IMG/VR virus record: IMGVR_UViG_3300031857_000959
Coordinates: 1 to 30,162 of that record
Source of the DNA: a virus
DNA length: 30,162 nt
Reading direction: 5' to 3' (one strand)
The notes under the pieces are model-generated. The model saw only the letters and a program-made list of their open reading frames with translations. It had not been told where the DNA came from and made no database searches. Of this stretch, positions 1-6,105 are shown piece by piece. Positions within the stretch are counted from its first letter, which is position 1, and each line of letters opens with the position of its first letter. A program made the translations under genes and the position numbers.

Positions 1-57
1 GCCAAGGAACGTGCCGCGATGGCGGCTGCGGGCCTCGACATCGAAGAGGACGAATAG
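1..57 (+). CDS. C-terminal end of an upstream gene (partial)
   Basis: An open frame runs in from the left edge and stops at TAG 55-57. Only 18 residues are visible: an alanine-rich stretch (AAMAAAG) and an acidic tail ending EEDE. The codons are GC-rich like the next genes. Nothing can be said about function. It ends 12 bases before a promoter, so it is probably the last gene of an upstream operon. Confidence 0.6.
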   Translation, partial: AKERAAMAAAGLDIEEDE

Positions 58-68
58 TCCTCGGGCCG

Positions 69-98
69 GTGCAAAGTTCCCCTCCAAAGTGGTAAGGT
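69..98 (+). promoter_or_regulatory. Phage promoter, leaderless type
   Basis: The 9-mer GTGCAAAGT (69-77; -35 box TGCAAA at 70-75) is followed by 15 bases and a -10 box TAAGGT (93-98). Six bases later comes the ATG at 105, so the predicted transcription start is the A of the start codon. This is one member of a repeated promoter family in this window. Confidence 0.8.
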
Positions 99-104
99 AA
101 CATC

Positions 105-311
105 ATGGACAACAACACCTCCTCCCTCTCCATCACCTTCTTCGACGGCCTCCAGCTCCTCCTCATCGGCCTGAAGCTCGGCCACGTGATCGACTGGTCG
201 TGGTGGCTCGTGGCCTCGCCCTTCCTCCTTACCGCCTTCACCGCCTTCCTCGTCCCGGCCGTCTTCCACCTCGTGACCCACGTCCGCCGCAACCGCCGCA
301 ACCGCCGCTGA
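105..311 (+). CDS. Small two-segment membrane protein
   Basis: This 68-residue protein has two hydrophobic segments (about residues 11-27 and 33-58) and a strongly basic tail (RRNRRNRR), which predicts an inner-membrane protein with its C-terminus in the cytoplasm. The start is set by the promoter whose -10 box ends six bases upstream; there is no Shine-Dalgarno sequence, so translation is probably leaderless. No family is recognised. A holin-like role is possible from topology but nothing specific supports it. Confidence 0.7.
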   Translation: MDNNTSSLSITFFDGLQLLLIGLKLGHVIDWSWWLVASPFLLTAFTAFLVPAVFHLVTHVRRNRRNRR

Positions 312-314
312 GGC

Positions 315-344
315 GTGCAAACTCCCGCTCGGGAGAGATAGGAT
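315..344 (+). promoter_or_regulatory. Phage promoter, leaderless type
   Basis: GTGCAAACT (315-323), 15-base spacer, TAGGAT (339-344), then six bases and the ATG at 351. The spacer contains the inverted repeat CTCCCG-CT-CGGGAG, a possible operator. Confidence 0.8.
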
Positions 345-350
345 CGTCAC

Positions 351-623
351 ATGTTCTACCTCAACTGGACCGGCAAGGCGCTCCTCGCCGACGCCGCCCT
401 CAAGCTCCTCAGCCACGCGGCCGACCGCTTCGGCGCCGTGACCTCGGGACCCACAGCGGCGCGCGACCCGCACCTCGGCCTTCCACCTGCCGTGTACGAG
501 GCGCTCGAGATGTACATCGACCTCGGCTCCCGCCGCGGCTTCGAGTCCCGCCTCGACGAGCTGGGAGCCCCCGACGACCCGTCCTTCCGCTCCGCCCTGT
601 GGCGCGCGATGGGTGGCTCCTGA
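351..623 (+). CDS. Hypothetical small protein
   Basis: A 90-residue soluble protein with a predicted helical N-terminus (NWTGKALLADAALKLLSHAADR) and an acidic middle. GC-rich third positions and its own well-placed promoter support it as real. It is not recognised as a family member. Other frames across 200-682 are long only because the region is GC-rich. It is the last gene before a 300-base non-coding stretch. Confidence 0.7.
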   Translation: MFYLNWTGKALLADAALKLLSHAADRFGAVTSGPTAARDPHLGLPPAVYEALEMYIDLGSRRGFESRLDELGAPDDPSFRSALWRAMGGS

Positions 624-927
624 CCCCACCGGGCGGGGGCCCTGTCTGGGGGCTCCGGAAGGGGGTAGGAGGGCCCCCCTAAAAAGGGCCCTAAAAGGGG
701 CCGGGGCCCCCCGGGGTCGGCAAGCTGTGTGGAGCTGCTGCCGGGGGCGCGGGCTAAGGCCCCTCACAAAAAATTCCCGGGAAATTTCCGGGTCCAAAAA
801 GTACTCCCACGACCCACAGTCCCACAAAAATTTCCGGAAAAATTTTTCACTCCGAGTCTACCATTAGTCCCGCGCGAACATACATACATACATGCATGTA
901 CCACCTCAAGCACACGGAGATTTTTAA
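624..927 (+). other. Non-coding region: G/C runs, then AT-rich palindromes
   Basis: No convincing gene. Bases 630-760 hold many G and C runs of 4-6 bases and several GGGCCC-type palindromes able to form nested hairpins or G-quadruplexes. Bases 770-850 hold short AT/GC palindromes such as TTCCCGGGAA and AAATTTCCGGAAAAATTT. Bases 880-900 hold a CATA tetranucleotide repeat running into the palindrome TACATGCATGTA. A CGGAG Shine-Dalgarno for the next gene lies near 917. Role unknown; termination or replication-related are the simplest ideas. Confidence 0.5.
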
Positions 928-1587
928 ATGAAGCTGACAGCATCGCAGTTACGGCAGATCATCAAGGAAGAAGTGACCCGAGCCCTTCGTGAGGCCGCTG
1001 GCACCAACAAATACGCCGCGGCAGCACGAGCACTCCTCGCCTCCGGAACGGACGACCTCGGGCCCGAGGACCTGGAGGCCTCGGGCCTCGCCTTCCTCGA
1101 GGTCTTCAAGGACGCCGTCGCCACCTTCGCAGACGACGCTGCCGCCGTCGAGGCCGAGAAAGCTGCCGCCCTCGGAGCCCTCCAGGCCGCGGGCGCCACG
1201 CCCGACGACTTGGAGAACGTCTCGGGTGCCCTCGACGTTCTCGCGATCATGGTCGCCGCCGACCTCCGTGACCAGGAAGACACGATCAACTACGAACTCC
1301 GCAACGACCAGCTCCGTGGCAAGATCGAGGCGGCGGAGGCCGCCCGCGAGGCGGTCATCGGGCGTCTCGCTGGTGACAGGTCCTTCATGGCGACCGTGGT
1401 TCCCCTCATGAACTCGAAGATCGCCGCCAAGTCGTCGAAGGACAAGACGGCCGCCTCCAAGGCCGTGACGGCGGCGATCGCCGCCGCGATGACCGACGAG
1501 GAGCTGGAGACCGTGGACCCCGTCCGCGTCCACGGAGCCATGTTCGACCGCCTCCAGTCGCACGCGCGCCGCAAGGCCGGCCGCTGA
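928..1587 (+). CDS. N-terminally tagged protein (MKLTASQLRQIIKEE), helical
   Basis: 219 residues beginning with the tag MKLTASQLRQIIKEEV that recurs at the start of five other proteins in this window. The rest is Ala/Glu/Asp-rich and mostly helical, without recognised domains. IKE within the tag fits the (L/I)xE pattern cut by T4-type prohead proteases, so a packaged, processed internal protein is one possibility; that is inference. The ATG is preceded by CGGAG and an AT-rich spacer. A strong terminator follows directly, making this a single-gene unit. Confidence 0.8.
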   Translation: MKLTASQLRQIIKEEVTRALREAAGTNKYAAAARALLASGTDDLGPEDLEASGLAFLEVFKDAVATFADDAAAVEAEKAAALGALQAAGATPDDLENVSGALDVLAIMVAADLRDQEDTINYELRNDQLRGKIEAAEAAREAVIGRLAGDRSFMATVVPLMNSKIAAKSSKDKTAASKAVTAAIAAAMTDEELETVDPVRVHGAMFDRLQSHARRKAGR

Positions 1588-1599
1588 CGGAAAGAAAAA

Positions 1600-1630
1600 G
1601 AAACGGCGCCTACGGCGCCGTTTCCCATTT
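1600..1630 (+). terminator. Intrinsic terminator
   Basis: An 11-bp perfect stem GAAACGGCGCC (1600-1610) and GGCGCCGTTTC (1614-1624) with a TAC loop, followed by CCATTT. It lies 12 bases after the stop of the tagged gene at 928-1587. Confidence 0.75.
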
Positions 1631-1667
1631 CGACATACCTACGACAGGAATATTCGGGAGAATTCGC

Positions 1668-2003
1668 ATGAAGATCACCGTGGGACAACTGAGACAGATC
1701 GTAGCCGAGGCCGTCGTGGCCGTCGACCCCAACTACCTGAAGCTGAAGGGCATCGCGGCGAAGGCGATCGCGATGTTCGCCGAGGCCGAGGCGGGCGGCG
1801 TCGAGCCGCGCAAGGCGGCCCCCGCCATCTACAAGTGGGTCGTCGAGGCCACGACCTACGACGACGACCCGCGCTTCGCGAAGGGATCCGTGCCTCCCCC
1901 GGGCCCGCTCCACAGGGGACTCGCCGTCGTCACACTCGTCACGAAGGAGGACGGCTGGTTCGGTGAGCTCCTCCGACGGGCGTCCGTCGTCTATCGTCCT
2001 TAA
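1668..2003 (+). CDS. N-terminally tagged protein (MKITVGQLRQIVAEA)
   Basis: 111 residues. Residues 1-16 (MKITVGQLRQIVAEAV) match the shared tag; this copy is the closest in form to the T4 internal-protein leader, which also has MK..., an I/F-I-A-E core and Ala after it. The body has a helical part (LKGIAAKAIAMFAEAEAGG) and a short basic C-terminus (LLRRASVVYRP). No domain is recognised. It starts after a terminator and the sequence GAATATTCGGGAGAATTCGC, which contains GGAG. Confidence 0.75.
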   Translation: MKITVGQLRQIVAEAVVAVDPNYLKLKGIAAKAIAMFAEAEAGGVEPRKAAPAIYKWVVEATTYDDDPRFAKGSVPPPGPLHRGLAVVTLVTKEDGWFGELLRRASVVYRP

Positions 2004-2043
2004 TCTCTCATAGAAGCGGGGCGTCCTGGCGGACGCCCTCCGA

Positions 2044-2073
2044 GTGTAAACTGGGGGCGCCTCGGTGTATGAT
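2044..2073 (+). promoter_or_regulatory. Phage promoter, leaderless type
   Basis: GTGTAAACT (2044-2052), 15-base spacer, TATGAT (2068-2073). The ATG at 2081 is seven bases downstream. This places the true start at 2081 and not at the in-frame ATG at 2069, which lies inside the -10 box. Confidence 0.78.
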
Positions 2074-2080
2074 TGAGAAC

Positions 2081-2317
2081 ATGAACGACACACCCGCACA
2101 ACTGGTACAACCGCCACCCCACGACCTGCCAGCGCCCACGACGACATACAACGGCTGGGCCATGACAGGCGTGTTCGTCTACGTCGGCGCCTTCGCTGCC
2201 ATCGCCGGTTCTCTCGCGTTGTGGCACGAGGTCCGCGCTCTCCGCCGCTCCGCCGAGGCGCTCCTCGTGAAGATCGGCGAGGTCCGCGCCTCTCTCCGCC
2301 CGGAGGCCCGCCGATGA
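2081..2317 (+). CDS. Small single-pass membrane protein
   Basis: 78 residues with a Pro/Thr-rich N-terminus, one transmembrane segment (about residues 28-48) and a basic amphipathic C-terminal helix. The start at 2081 is chosen from the promoter. The stop overlaps the next ATG in an ATGA arrangement, indicating translational coupling. No family recognised; the shape is compatible with a spanin- or holin-like accessory but there is no motif. Confidence 0.65.
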   Translation: MNDTPAQLVQPPPHDLPAPTTTYNGWAMTGVFVYVGAFAAIAGSLALWHEVRALRRSAEALLVKIGEVRASLRPEARR

Positions 2318-2634
2318 ACGACTCCTACGACCGTACCGACAGGTTCCGCGTCACCGTCCGCATGAAGAGCGGCGGCACCCTCGAGCTGGGCACCTTCGAC
2401 ACCCTCGGCGAGGCCGTCGCGGCCGCAGACGAGTTCAAGGAGGAGCGTGACGACGTGAAGTGGACCGTGAAGCAGCGCACGATGGGCGAGGCGAAGCACT
2501 CCTTCGTCGCCGCGATCGGATTCGACGGCGTCACCGATCCCTCCATCGTCGTCACGAGAGTCGAGGCCAAGGCGGCGCGCCGCGGCGGATCGAGCGAGTG
2601 GTACGCCGCGAACAAGCGCGGCCGGGAGCTGTGA
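2314..2634 (+). CDS. Hypothetical protein
   Basis: 106 residues; starts at ATG 2314 inside the previous stop codon. The N-terminal half reads as alternating strands (RFRVTVRMKSGGTLELGTFDTLGEAVAAADEF in outline), resembling small alpha/beta proteins that sense a residue field, followed by a basic tail. Not recognised. It belongs to the 2081-3585 run of tightly coupled genes. Confidence 0.7.
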   Translation: MNDSYDRTDRFRVTVRMKSGGTLELGTFDTLGEAVAAADEFKEERDDVKWTVKQRTMGEAKHSFVAAIGFDGVTDPSIVVTRVEAKAARRGGSSEWYAANKRGREL

Positions 2635-2641
2635 GGAGTCC

Positions 2642-2914
2642 ATGGCACTCAACGCATCCCGCCTCTCCGACGCAATGCACCGCGGCATCCGTGCCGCCGC
2701 GATCGAGGACCCGAAGGGTCAACTGAAGGCGTTCTGCGACGCCCTCGCCGCCGCGATCGTCACCGAGGTGACGACGAACGCGGAGATCCCGCAGCTGTCG
2801 GTCACGTCCATTCCCGTCGGAGCCGTCGCCGTCGGCGCGGGCGCCGCCGCGGCTCCCAATCCCGCCCCCATTCCTCTCTCGACCCCACCTCTTCCTCCCG
2901 GAAGGATCAGATGA
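2642..2914 (+). CDS. Hypothetical protein with Pro/Ala-rich tail
   Basis: 90 residues. The N-terminus MALNASRLSDAMHRGI followed by LKAFCDALAAAIVTEVT resembles short helical proteins frequent in myovirus genomes whose role is unknown to me; the C-terminal third is Ala/Val/Pro-rich and likely disordered. AGGAG lies a few bases upstream of the ATG. The end overlaps the next start (2911). Confidence 0.7.
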   Translation: MALNASRLSDAMHRGIRAAAIEDPKGQLKAFCDALAAAIVTEVTTNAEIPQLSVTSIPVGAVAVGAGAAAAPNPAPIPLSTPPLPPGRIR

Positions 2915-3201
2915 TGCTCAAGTACAGCTTCTCCGATCTCTCCTTCGCCACTCGAGCGTTCGACAACGGCGTCGCTGCACGTCTCAAGTTTCCCAACGGC
3001 TACGAGGCGTCCGTAGTGCGGGGCGACTTCACCTACGGCGGTGCTCGCGGTCTCTACGAGCTCGCCGTCCTCCACGACGGCGCTATAGTCTACGACACAC
3101 CTATCACGAACGACGTTCTGGGTCACCTCACCGAGGGCGACGTCACGGAGCGTCTCAACGAGATCGCGGCGTTACCGAAGCGTGGAGCGCCTTCCAACTG
3201 A
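2911..3201 (+). CDS. Conserved-looking phage protein of unknown function
   Basis: 96 residues. The pattern NGYEASVVRG...YGG.GLYELAVLHDG...YDTPIT.DVLGHL is one I associate with small uncharacterised phage proteins in many genomes, predicted alpha+beta. Tandem ATGATG at 2911; the preceding AAGGATC acts as a ribosome site. Its stop overlaps the next ATG at 3201. Confidence 0.75.
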   Translation: MMLKYSFSDLSFATRAFDNGVAARLKFPNGYEASVVRGDFTYGGARGLYELAVLHDGAIVYDTPITNDVLGHLTEGDVTERLNEIAALPKRGAPSN

Positions 3202-3380
3202 TGTCTCCCGGATCCACTGTGTACGTATTCGGCGTCCATCCGTTCGTCATCGACGCTGTGGACGAACGGATGGACGCCGTCGTAGCTCTCGGTCGACTCG
3301 ACGGTATCCACAGGGCATCTGTGGAACTCGAGTTTCTGACGACGCACGCAGTGGAGGAAGGAACGATCAGTGCTCCTTGA
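3201..3380 (+). CDS. Small SH3-like family protein
   Basis: 59 residues, starting at ATG 3201 which overlaps the previous stop. It begins MSPGSTVYVFG, a diverged form of the PGDLV-type strand pattern that repeats in about a dozen neighbouring genes, followed by a helical middle (VDERMDAVVALGRLDG). Its tail overlaps the next gene by 11 bases. The tight coupling on both sides supports it despite its small size. Confidence 0.65.
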   Translation: MSPGSTVYVFGVHPFVIDAVDERMDAVVALGRLDGIHRASVELEFLTTHAVEEGTISAP

Positions 3381-3585
3381 TCCCGTCTCGGGTGACCTCG
3401 TCCTGTGGCAGACGCCTGCAGGTTCCTTCGCCCTGGGAGTCGTCGTCGTCGAAGATTTCGGCCATGGCGGAGGTCGGACGGGATGGTTTCGAGTCCTCTC
3501 GACGCTCAGGGGTCACACCGCGACGTACCTGACTCGCGCGTCTAACGTCGAGATAGTGTCTCGTGTGGGCGCGACGACCACGTGA
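3370..3585 (+). CDS. Small SH3-like barrel protein
   Basis: 71 residues, GTG start at 3370 with AGGAAGGA just upstream. VSGDLVLWQTPAGSFALGVVVVEDFG...WFRVLSTLRGHTATYLTRASNVEIV shows alternating short strands ending in a final strand, as in SH3-like or KOW barrels. Compare the genes at 3760, 4108, 18290, 20278 and 20438. Ligand and role unknown. Confidence 0.7.
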   Translation: MLLDPVSGDLVLWQTPAGSFALGVVVVEDFGHGGGRTGWFRVLSTLRGHTATYLTRASNVEIVSRVGATTT

Positions 3586-3586
3586 G

Positions 3587-3691
3587 ATGCAGGAGGTGTC
3601 GCGCGAGTTTTCCTGGGAAAACTCGCAAGCGACACCGCTGACATCGTCGTGGATCGCAAAGAAAAGCTGCTTCCTGATCGCCTGTAAATAA
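3587..3691 (+). CDS. Possible 34-residue peptide over a long hairpin
   Basis: ATG 3587 lies one base after the previous stop and opens a 34-codon frame ending at TAA 3689-3691. Its first half is the large hairpin at 3595-3636. I recognise no family. It may be chance reading of a structured RNA element; the hairpin is the firmer observation. Confidence 0.25.
   Translation: MQEVSREFSWENSQATPLTSSWIAKKSCFLIACK
3595..3636 (+). repeat. Long stem-loop
   Basis: GGTGTCGC (3595-3602) pairs with GCGACACC (3629-3636), and inside it GAGTTTTC pairs with GAAAACTC around a CTGG loop. Sixteen base pairs in total with a small internal loop. There is no U-run after it, so it is not a standard terminator. A second hairpin, GGACCC-TTC-GGGTCC, sits at 3703-3717 in the same 175-base gap. 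Confidence 0.7.
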
Positions 3692-3702
3692 TTTTTCATT
3701 TC

Positions 3703-3717
3703 GGACCCTTCGGGTCC
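3703..3717 (+). repeat. Short GC hairpin
   Basis: A 6-bp stem GGACCC/GGGTCC with a TTC loop, preceded by T-rich and followed by A-rich sequence that could extend the stem. A-rich rather than T-rich sequence follows on the + strand, so termination is doubtful. Confidence 0.5.
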
Positions 3718-3759
3718 AAAAAATCGCTCACGAATTTACGATTCTTCGATACCTATTTT

Positions 3760-4077
3760 GTGGGAATCGTAGGAGAATCCAAGAAGAAGAAGCGTCCGAA
3801 CCCCGGAGACCTCGTCGCAGTCAACTCTGCAAACGACTTCATAAACGTCTACATGGCAGACCCGAACTTCTCGTTCGCGAAGATAAGCTTCATGGCGCTG
3901 AACGGCGAGATGGGCGTCGTCATCGACCACGCATCCGACGAGTCTGGATCGATATTGTTTCACTACGTGAAGGTCCTATTCCAGCGCGGCGCGGTCGGGA
4001 TCGCACACAGCGGTCTCTTGAGGGTTCTTGAAATTGACGAGGATGACGCAGAAGAATCTTGCGTCGCCGCCGTGTAA
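3760..4077 (+). CDS. SH3-like barrel protein, GTG start
   Basis: 105 residues. After a Lys-rich lead (GESKKKKRPN) comes PGDLVAVNSANDF, then strands around GEMGVVIDHA and FHYVKVLF, with a final strand before an acidic tail. This is the same architecture as the neighbouring PGDLV proteins. No clear Shine-Dalgarno precedes the GTG, so the start is uncertain by a few codons. The next promoter overlaps its stop codon. Confidence 0.65.
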   Translation: MGIVGESKKKKRPNPGDLVAVNSANDFINVYMADPNFSFAKISFMALNGEMGVVIDHASDESGSILFHYVKVLFQRGAVGIAHSGLLRVLEIDEDDAEESCVAAV

Positions 4078-4101
4078 ACTATGTCACTATTTTAGTAGAT
4101 T
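4072..4101 (+). promoter_or_regulatory. Phage promoter, leaderless type
   Basis: GTGTAAACT (4072-4080), 15 bases, TAGATT (4096-4101), then six bases to ATG 4108. The 9-mer overlaps the end of the upstream gene. Confidence 0.78.
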
Positions 4102-4107
4102 ATTTCT

Positions 4108-4350
4108 ATGATGTCGTACAAGGCAGGAGACACGGTAGAAGTCGTCAGAGACTCTGAGTCGTACTCTGACACGGGCCTCAACAAGGCGCTGACGAGATCT
4201 GCCAAGATACCAAGCGGATCTTTCGGATCTGTGGTCAGGGTCCTGACGAACACGGCAGGAGACGGTCGGGTCATTTGCGTTTCTTTCGACGGTAATGTGT
4301 CGTACTTGCCAGAAAACAGCTTGAAACCTGCCGCTCGCGAAGAAGAATAG
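4108..4350 (+). CDS. SH3-like barrel protein
   Basis: 80 residues. MMSYKAGDTVEVVRDSESY opens the barrel pattern; later strands are SFGSVVRVLTN, GRVICVSFDG and VSYLPENSLKPA, matching the usual 'gives V..V..., final strand with ..L.P' layout of KOW/SH3-like folds. Predicted to be leaderless from the promoter position. The first of a two-gene unit with 4362. Confidence 0.72.
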   Translation: MMSYKAGDTVEVVRDSESYSDTGLNKALTRSAKIPSGSFGSVVRVLTNTAGDGRVICVSFDGNVSYLPENSLKPAAREEE

Positions 4351-4361
4351 AAAGACACCGC

Positions 4362-4622
4362 ATGAATACTTCTCTCGACGCACTCGCAGCAATTCTATCG
4401 TCCTTGACAGCAAGCAGACGTGCTTCGATCCACTCAGTGACAGAGTCTCTTGTCAAACTTCGCCTCCCGCGCGAGACAATAGACACGATACTAGCGGTTG
4501 TCATACTGGAGTCCGCAGAGATTCAGTTCGTAGAGGACGGCGGTGCCTCTCCGCCGCAACGGGAATCGACGGTGGACATTTTTCGCTCCGCCTTTGAGAA
4601 GAAAAAACCAAAATGTAACTGA
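4362..4622 (+). CDS. Hypothetical helical protein
   Basis: 86 residues, mostly helical, with Ser/Leu-rich N-terminal half and a basic C-terminal end (FEKKKPKCN). No family recognised. It sits 11 bases after the upstream stop. Its TGA is directly adjacent to the stop of the reverse-strand protease gene, with no gap between the two converging genes. Confidence 0.65.
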   Translation: MNTSLDALAAILSSLTASRRASIHSVTESLVKLRLPRETIDTILAVVILESAEIQFVEDGGASPPQRESTVDIFRSAFEKKKPKCN

Positions 4623-4632
4623 CTAGTTACAT
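4603..4632 (-). terminator. Terminator for the reverse-strand protease gene
   Basis: ATGTAACT and AGTTACAT (4613-4620 and 4625-4632) form an 8-bp stem that covers both converging stop codons. Read on the minus strand, the stem is followed by TTTTGGTTTTTTCTTC, a U-rich tract typical of an intrinsic terminator. The plus-strand direction lacks a U tract. Confidence 0.5.
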
Positions 4633-5303
4633 CCTGCGGCTCTCTGCTCCTTGTTCTTCTTTCCGTGTATTTCGTAGACCTCTCTTAGGTCTCTTTTCGT
4701 TATGCACTCAGCTCCAGGCCACGATCCGTTCATGATAGACTTGCTTCCTTCTTTGTTGTCTTTCATTCCCCACATGTGGCCAAGCTCATGAAGCATCGTC
4801 GTGTACATCATTTTTTCATTAGACATTCTGTCCGCGACGACAGCGATGAATTTGTATGAGCAACCCGTAAATGTAAACGCCATTATTGACTTGTCTTCTC
4901 CGTCAAGAACTTTAACAACTGGGTGAGAAGACGTTATTCTCATTACATAGAACGTATGACGGCATTCTTTGGCCCACGGATTTTTGACTTTTGCGTCTGC
5001 AGTTAAATCCATTTCAAACACTGAAAATTCGGGGGAGTCTCCCTTCAAGAAGAACTTGTAGTACAGTCCGTCCTTTTCATCAGGCGGAAGTATCAGGATG
5101 TCACCTCTCGACTCGTTCATCCAACCCAGGAAAGACTTTACTATCAATGCGCTTTCTATTCCACTGAATTCATCTACGATCATCGCGTTTGTAGTTAGAA
5201 TGTGGGTCTTTTCGGGGTCTCTCTCGGACTCCGAAGCGCTTATTGCGCCAATGAATGACATTACAAGTGCTACTGTCATCGTATATTTGAAGAAATTACG
5301 CAT
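4623..5303 (-). CDS. Secreted metzincin-like zinc protease
   Basis: 226 residues on the minus strand. Residues 1-24 are a signal peptide (basic start, hydrophobic core, ending AISAS). The zinc site is HELGHMWGMKD (172-182): HExxHxxGxxD, with catalytic Glu173 and Asp182 as probable third ligand, and SIMNG (about 189-193) supplies the Met-turn of metzincins. Conserved cysteines suggest a disulfide-bonded exported protein. Start 5303 is chosen over an upstream in-frame ATG because AGGGAGG lies six bases before it. Its AT-richer codons and its opposite orientation mark it as an insertion or independently regulated gene. Substrate unknown; host envelope or extracellular protein is a guess. Confidence 0.75.
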   Translation of the reverse strand: MRNFFKYTMTVALVMSFIGAISASESERDPEKTHILTTNAMIVDEFSGIESALIVKSFLGWMNESRGDILILPPDEKDGLYYKFFLKGDSPEFSVFEMDLTADAKVKNPWAKECRHTFYVMRITSSHPVVKVLDGEDKSIMAFTFTGCSYKFIAVVADRMSNEKMMYTTMLHELGHMWGMKDNKEGSKSIMNGSWPGAECITKRDLREVYEIHGKKNKEQRAAGCN

Positions 5304-5402
5304 TGGCGACCTCCCTGAGCGTGTGCTAATTGTAACTAATGTTTCACACAATAATTTTTGATAAAGTAGAAAAATAAAAAACTGAAAAAGTGGCAGGTCA
5401 TT

Positions 5403-5942
5403 ATGACAGATGAAGATCTAAAAGTGAGATTATTCGATAATCTTTTGTGTGCCTACAGGATTTCGGAAGACACAATAAAGGCTTGGGGTGAAGAGGCTCA
5501 GCTGGACAAGACAATCGAAGAGTGTGCCGAACTCATAGTCGCGCTCCAGCATTCACGTTCGCGTACTTTGGACACTCGAGCGCTCGCTTCAGAAATCGCC
5601 GACGTTCTCGTTATGGTCGTGTGTTCTGCAAGGATCGTCGGCGTAGACCTCGTCTCTGACGAAATGAACAAAAAGCTAAGCAGGCTCAAAGGACGTCTAG
5701 AAAACATAAAACCGCGCCCCGACCTCGAAGAGAAATACAACAGAGCTGTTCAGATGAGCGCAGAGATGGAGAGCCGGTACCATAAAGAGCTTGCTCGCTC
5801 CGAGGAACTACGCAGACAGCTCCTTGAGATTCAGGACACTCTCCCCCGCGTCGATCCCCACGACGAGGCTGTTGTCTCTGAACTTCTAGAGAAGCGTCGC
5901 CAAAATGTTCGTAAGCAAAAATTAAGCAAACGAAAGAAGTGA
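5403..5942 (+). CDS. MazG-like nucleotide pyrophosphohydrolase with coiled-coil tail
   Basis: 179 residues. The N-terminal domain carries the all-alpha NTP pyrophosphohydrolase signature: IEECAELIVAL (E39, E40, E43) and SEIADVLVMV (E64, D67), the acidic residues that bind Mg2+ in MazG and dUTPase-like enzymes. The family hydrolyses (d)NTPs to monophosphates; phage versions may alter nucleotide or alarmone pools. From about residue 85 on the protein is a long charged coiled coil (MSAEMESRYHKELARSEELR), unusual for MazG-like enzymes, which are often about 100 residues, and suggesting oligomerisation or a partner. AGGTC precedes the ATG. Confidence 0.75.
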   Translation: MTDEDLKVRLFDNLLCAYRISEDTIKAWGEEAQLDKTIEECAELIVALQHSRSRTLDTRALASEIADVLVMVVCSARIVGVDLVSDEMNKKLSRLKGRLENIKPRPDLEEKYNRAVQMSAEMESRYHKELARSEELRRQLLEIQDTLPRVDPHDEAVVSELLEKRRQNVRKQKLSKRKK

Positions 5943-5955
5943 CATATTTAAGCGC

Positions 5956-6036
5956 GTGCTACACGTCACTCTCTTCTCATTAGGTCTCATCATAGGGTTC
6001 TTCTCTCTAGCAGCAGTCATCCACACCTTCAAGTAG
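5956..6036 (+). CDS. Possible 26-residue membrane peptide
   Basis: GTG 5956 to TAG 6034-6036 encodes MLHVTLFSLGLIIGFFSLAA plus a short tail, a single transmembrane segment. The ribosome site is weak. It fits the many tiny membrane peptides in this genome but could be chance. Confidence 0.3.
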   Translation: MLHVTLFSLGLIIGFFSLAAVIHTFK

Positions 6037-6069
6037 TGGATTTTTCCAAGTGAAAAAATTATTTGCATT

Positions 6070-6099
6070 GTGCAAAGTTGGTCTCCAAAGGGTTATACT
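6070..6099 (+). promoter_or_regulatory. Phage promoter, leaderless type
   Basis: GTGCAAAGT (6070-6078), 15 bases, TATACT (6094-6099), six bases, ATG 6106. TTTGCA-TTG-TGCAAA (6062-6076) is an inverted repeat covering the -35 box and may be an operator. Confidence 0.8.
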
Positions 6100-6105
6100 G
6101 AGACC

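Noticed and set aside
200-682. 160-codon plus-strand frame of Arg/Pro-rich sequence
   Set aside because: It covers two promoter-defined genes in another frame and has the low-complexity composition of a GC shadow.
880-905. CATA repeats as a CRISPR or microsatellite array
   Set aside because: Only about three units with no spacers; it is a short tandem repeat next to a palindrome.
3703-3717. Hairpin as an intrinsic terminator
   Set aside because: It is followed by an A run, and on the opposite strand by A-rich sequence too; there is no U tract in either direction.
6070-6105. Upstream start for the zinc-finger gene
   Set aside because: It lies inside the promoter whose -10 ends six bases before ATG 6106. 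The starts at 2069 and 18864 are rejected for the same reason.
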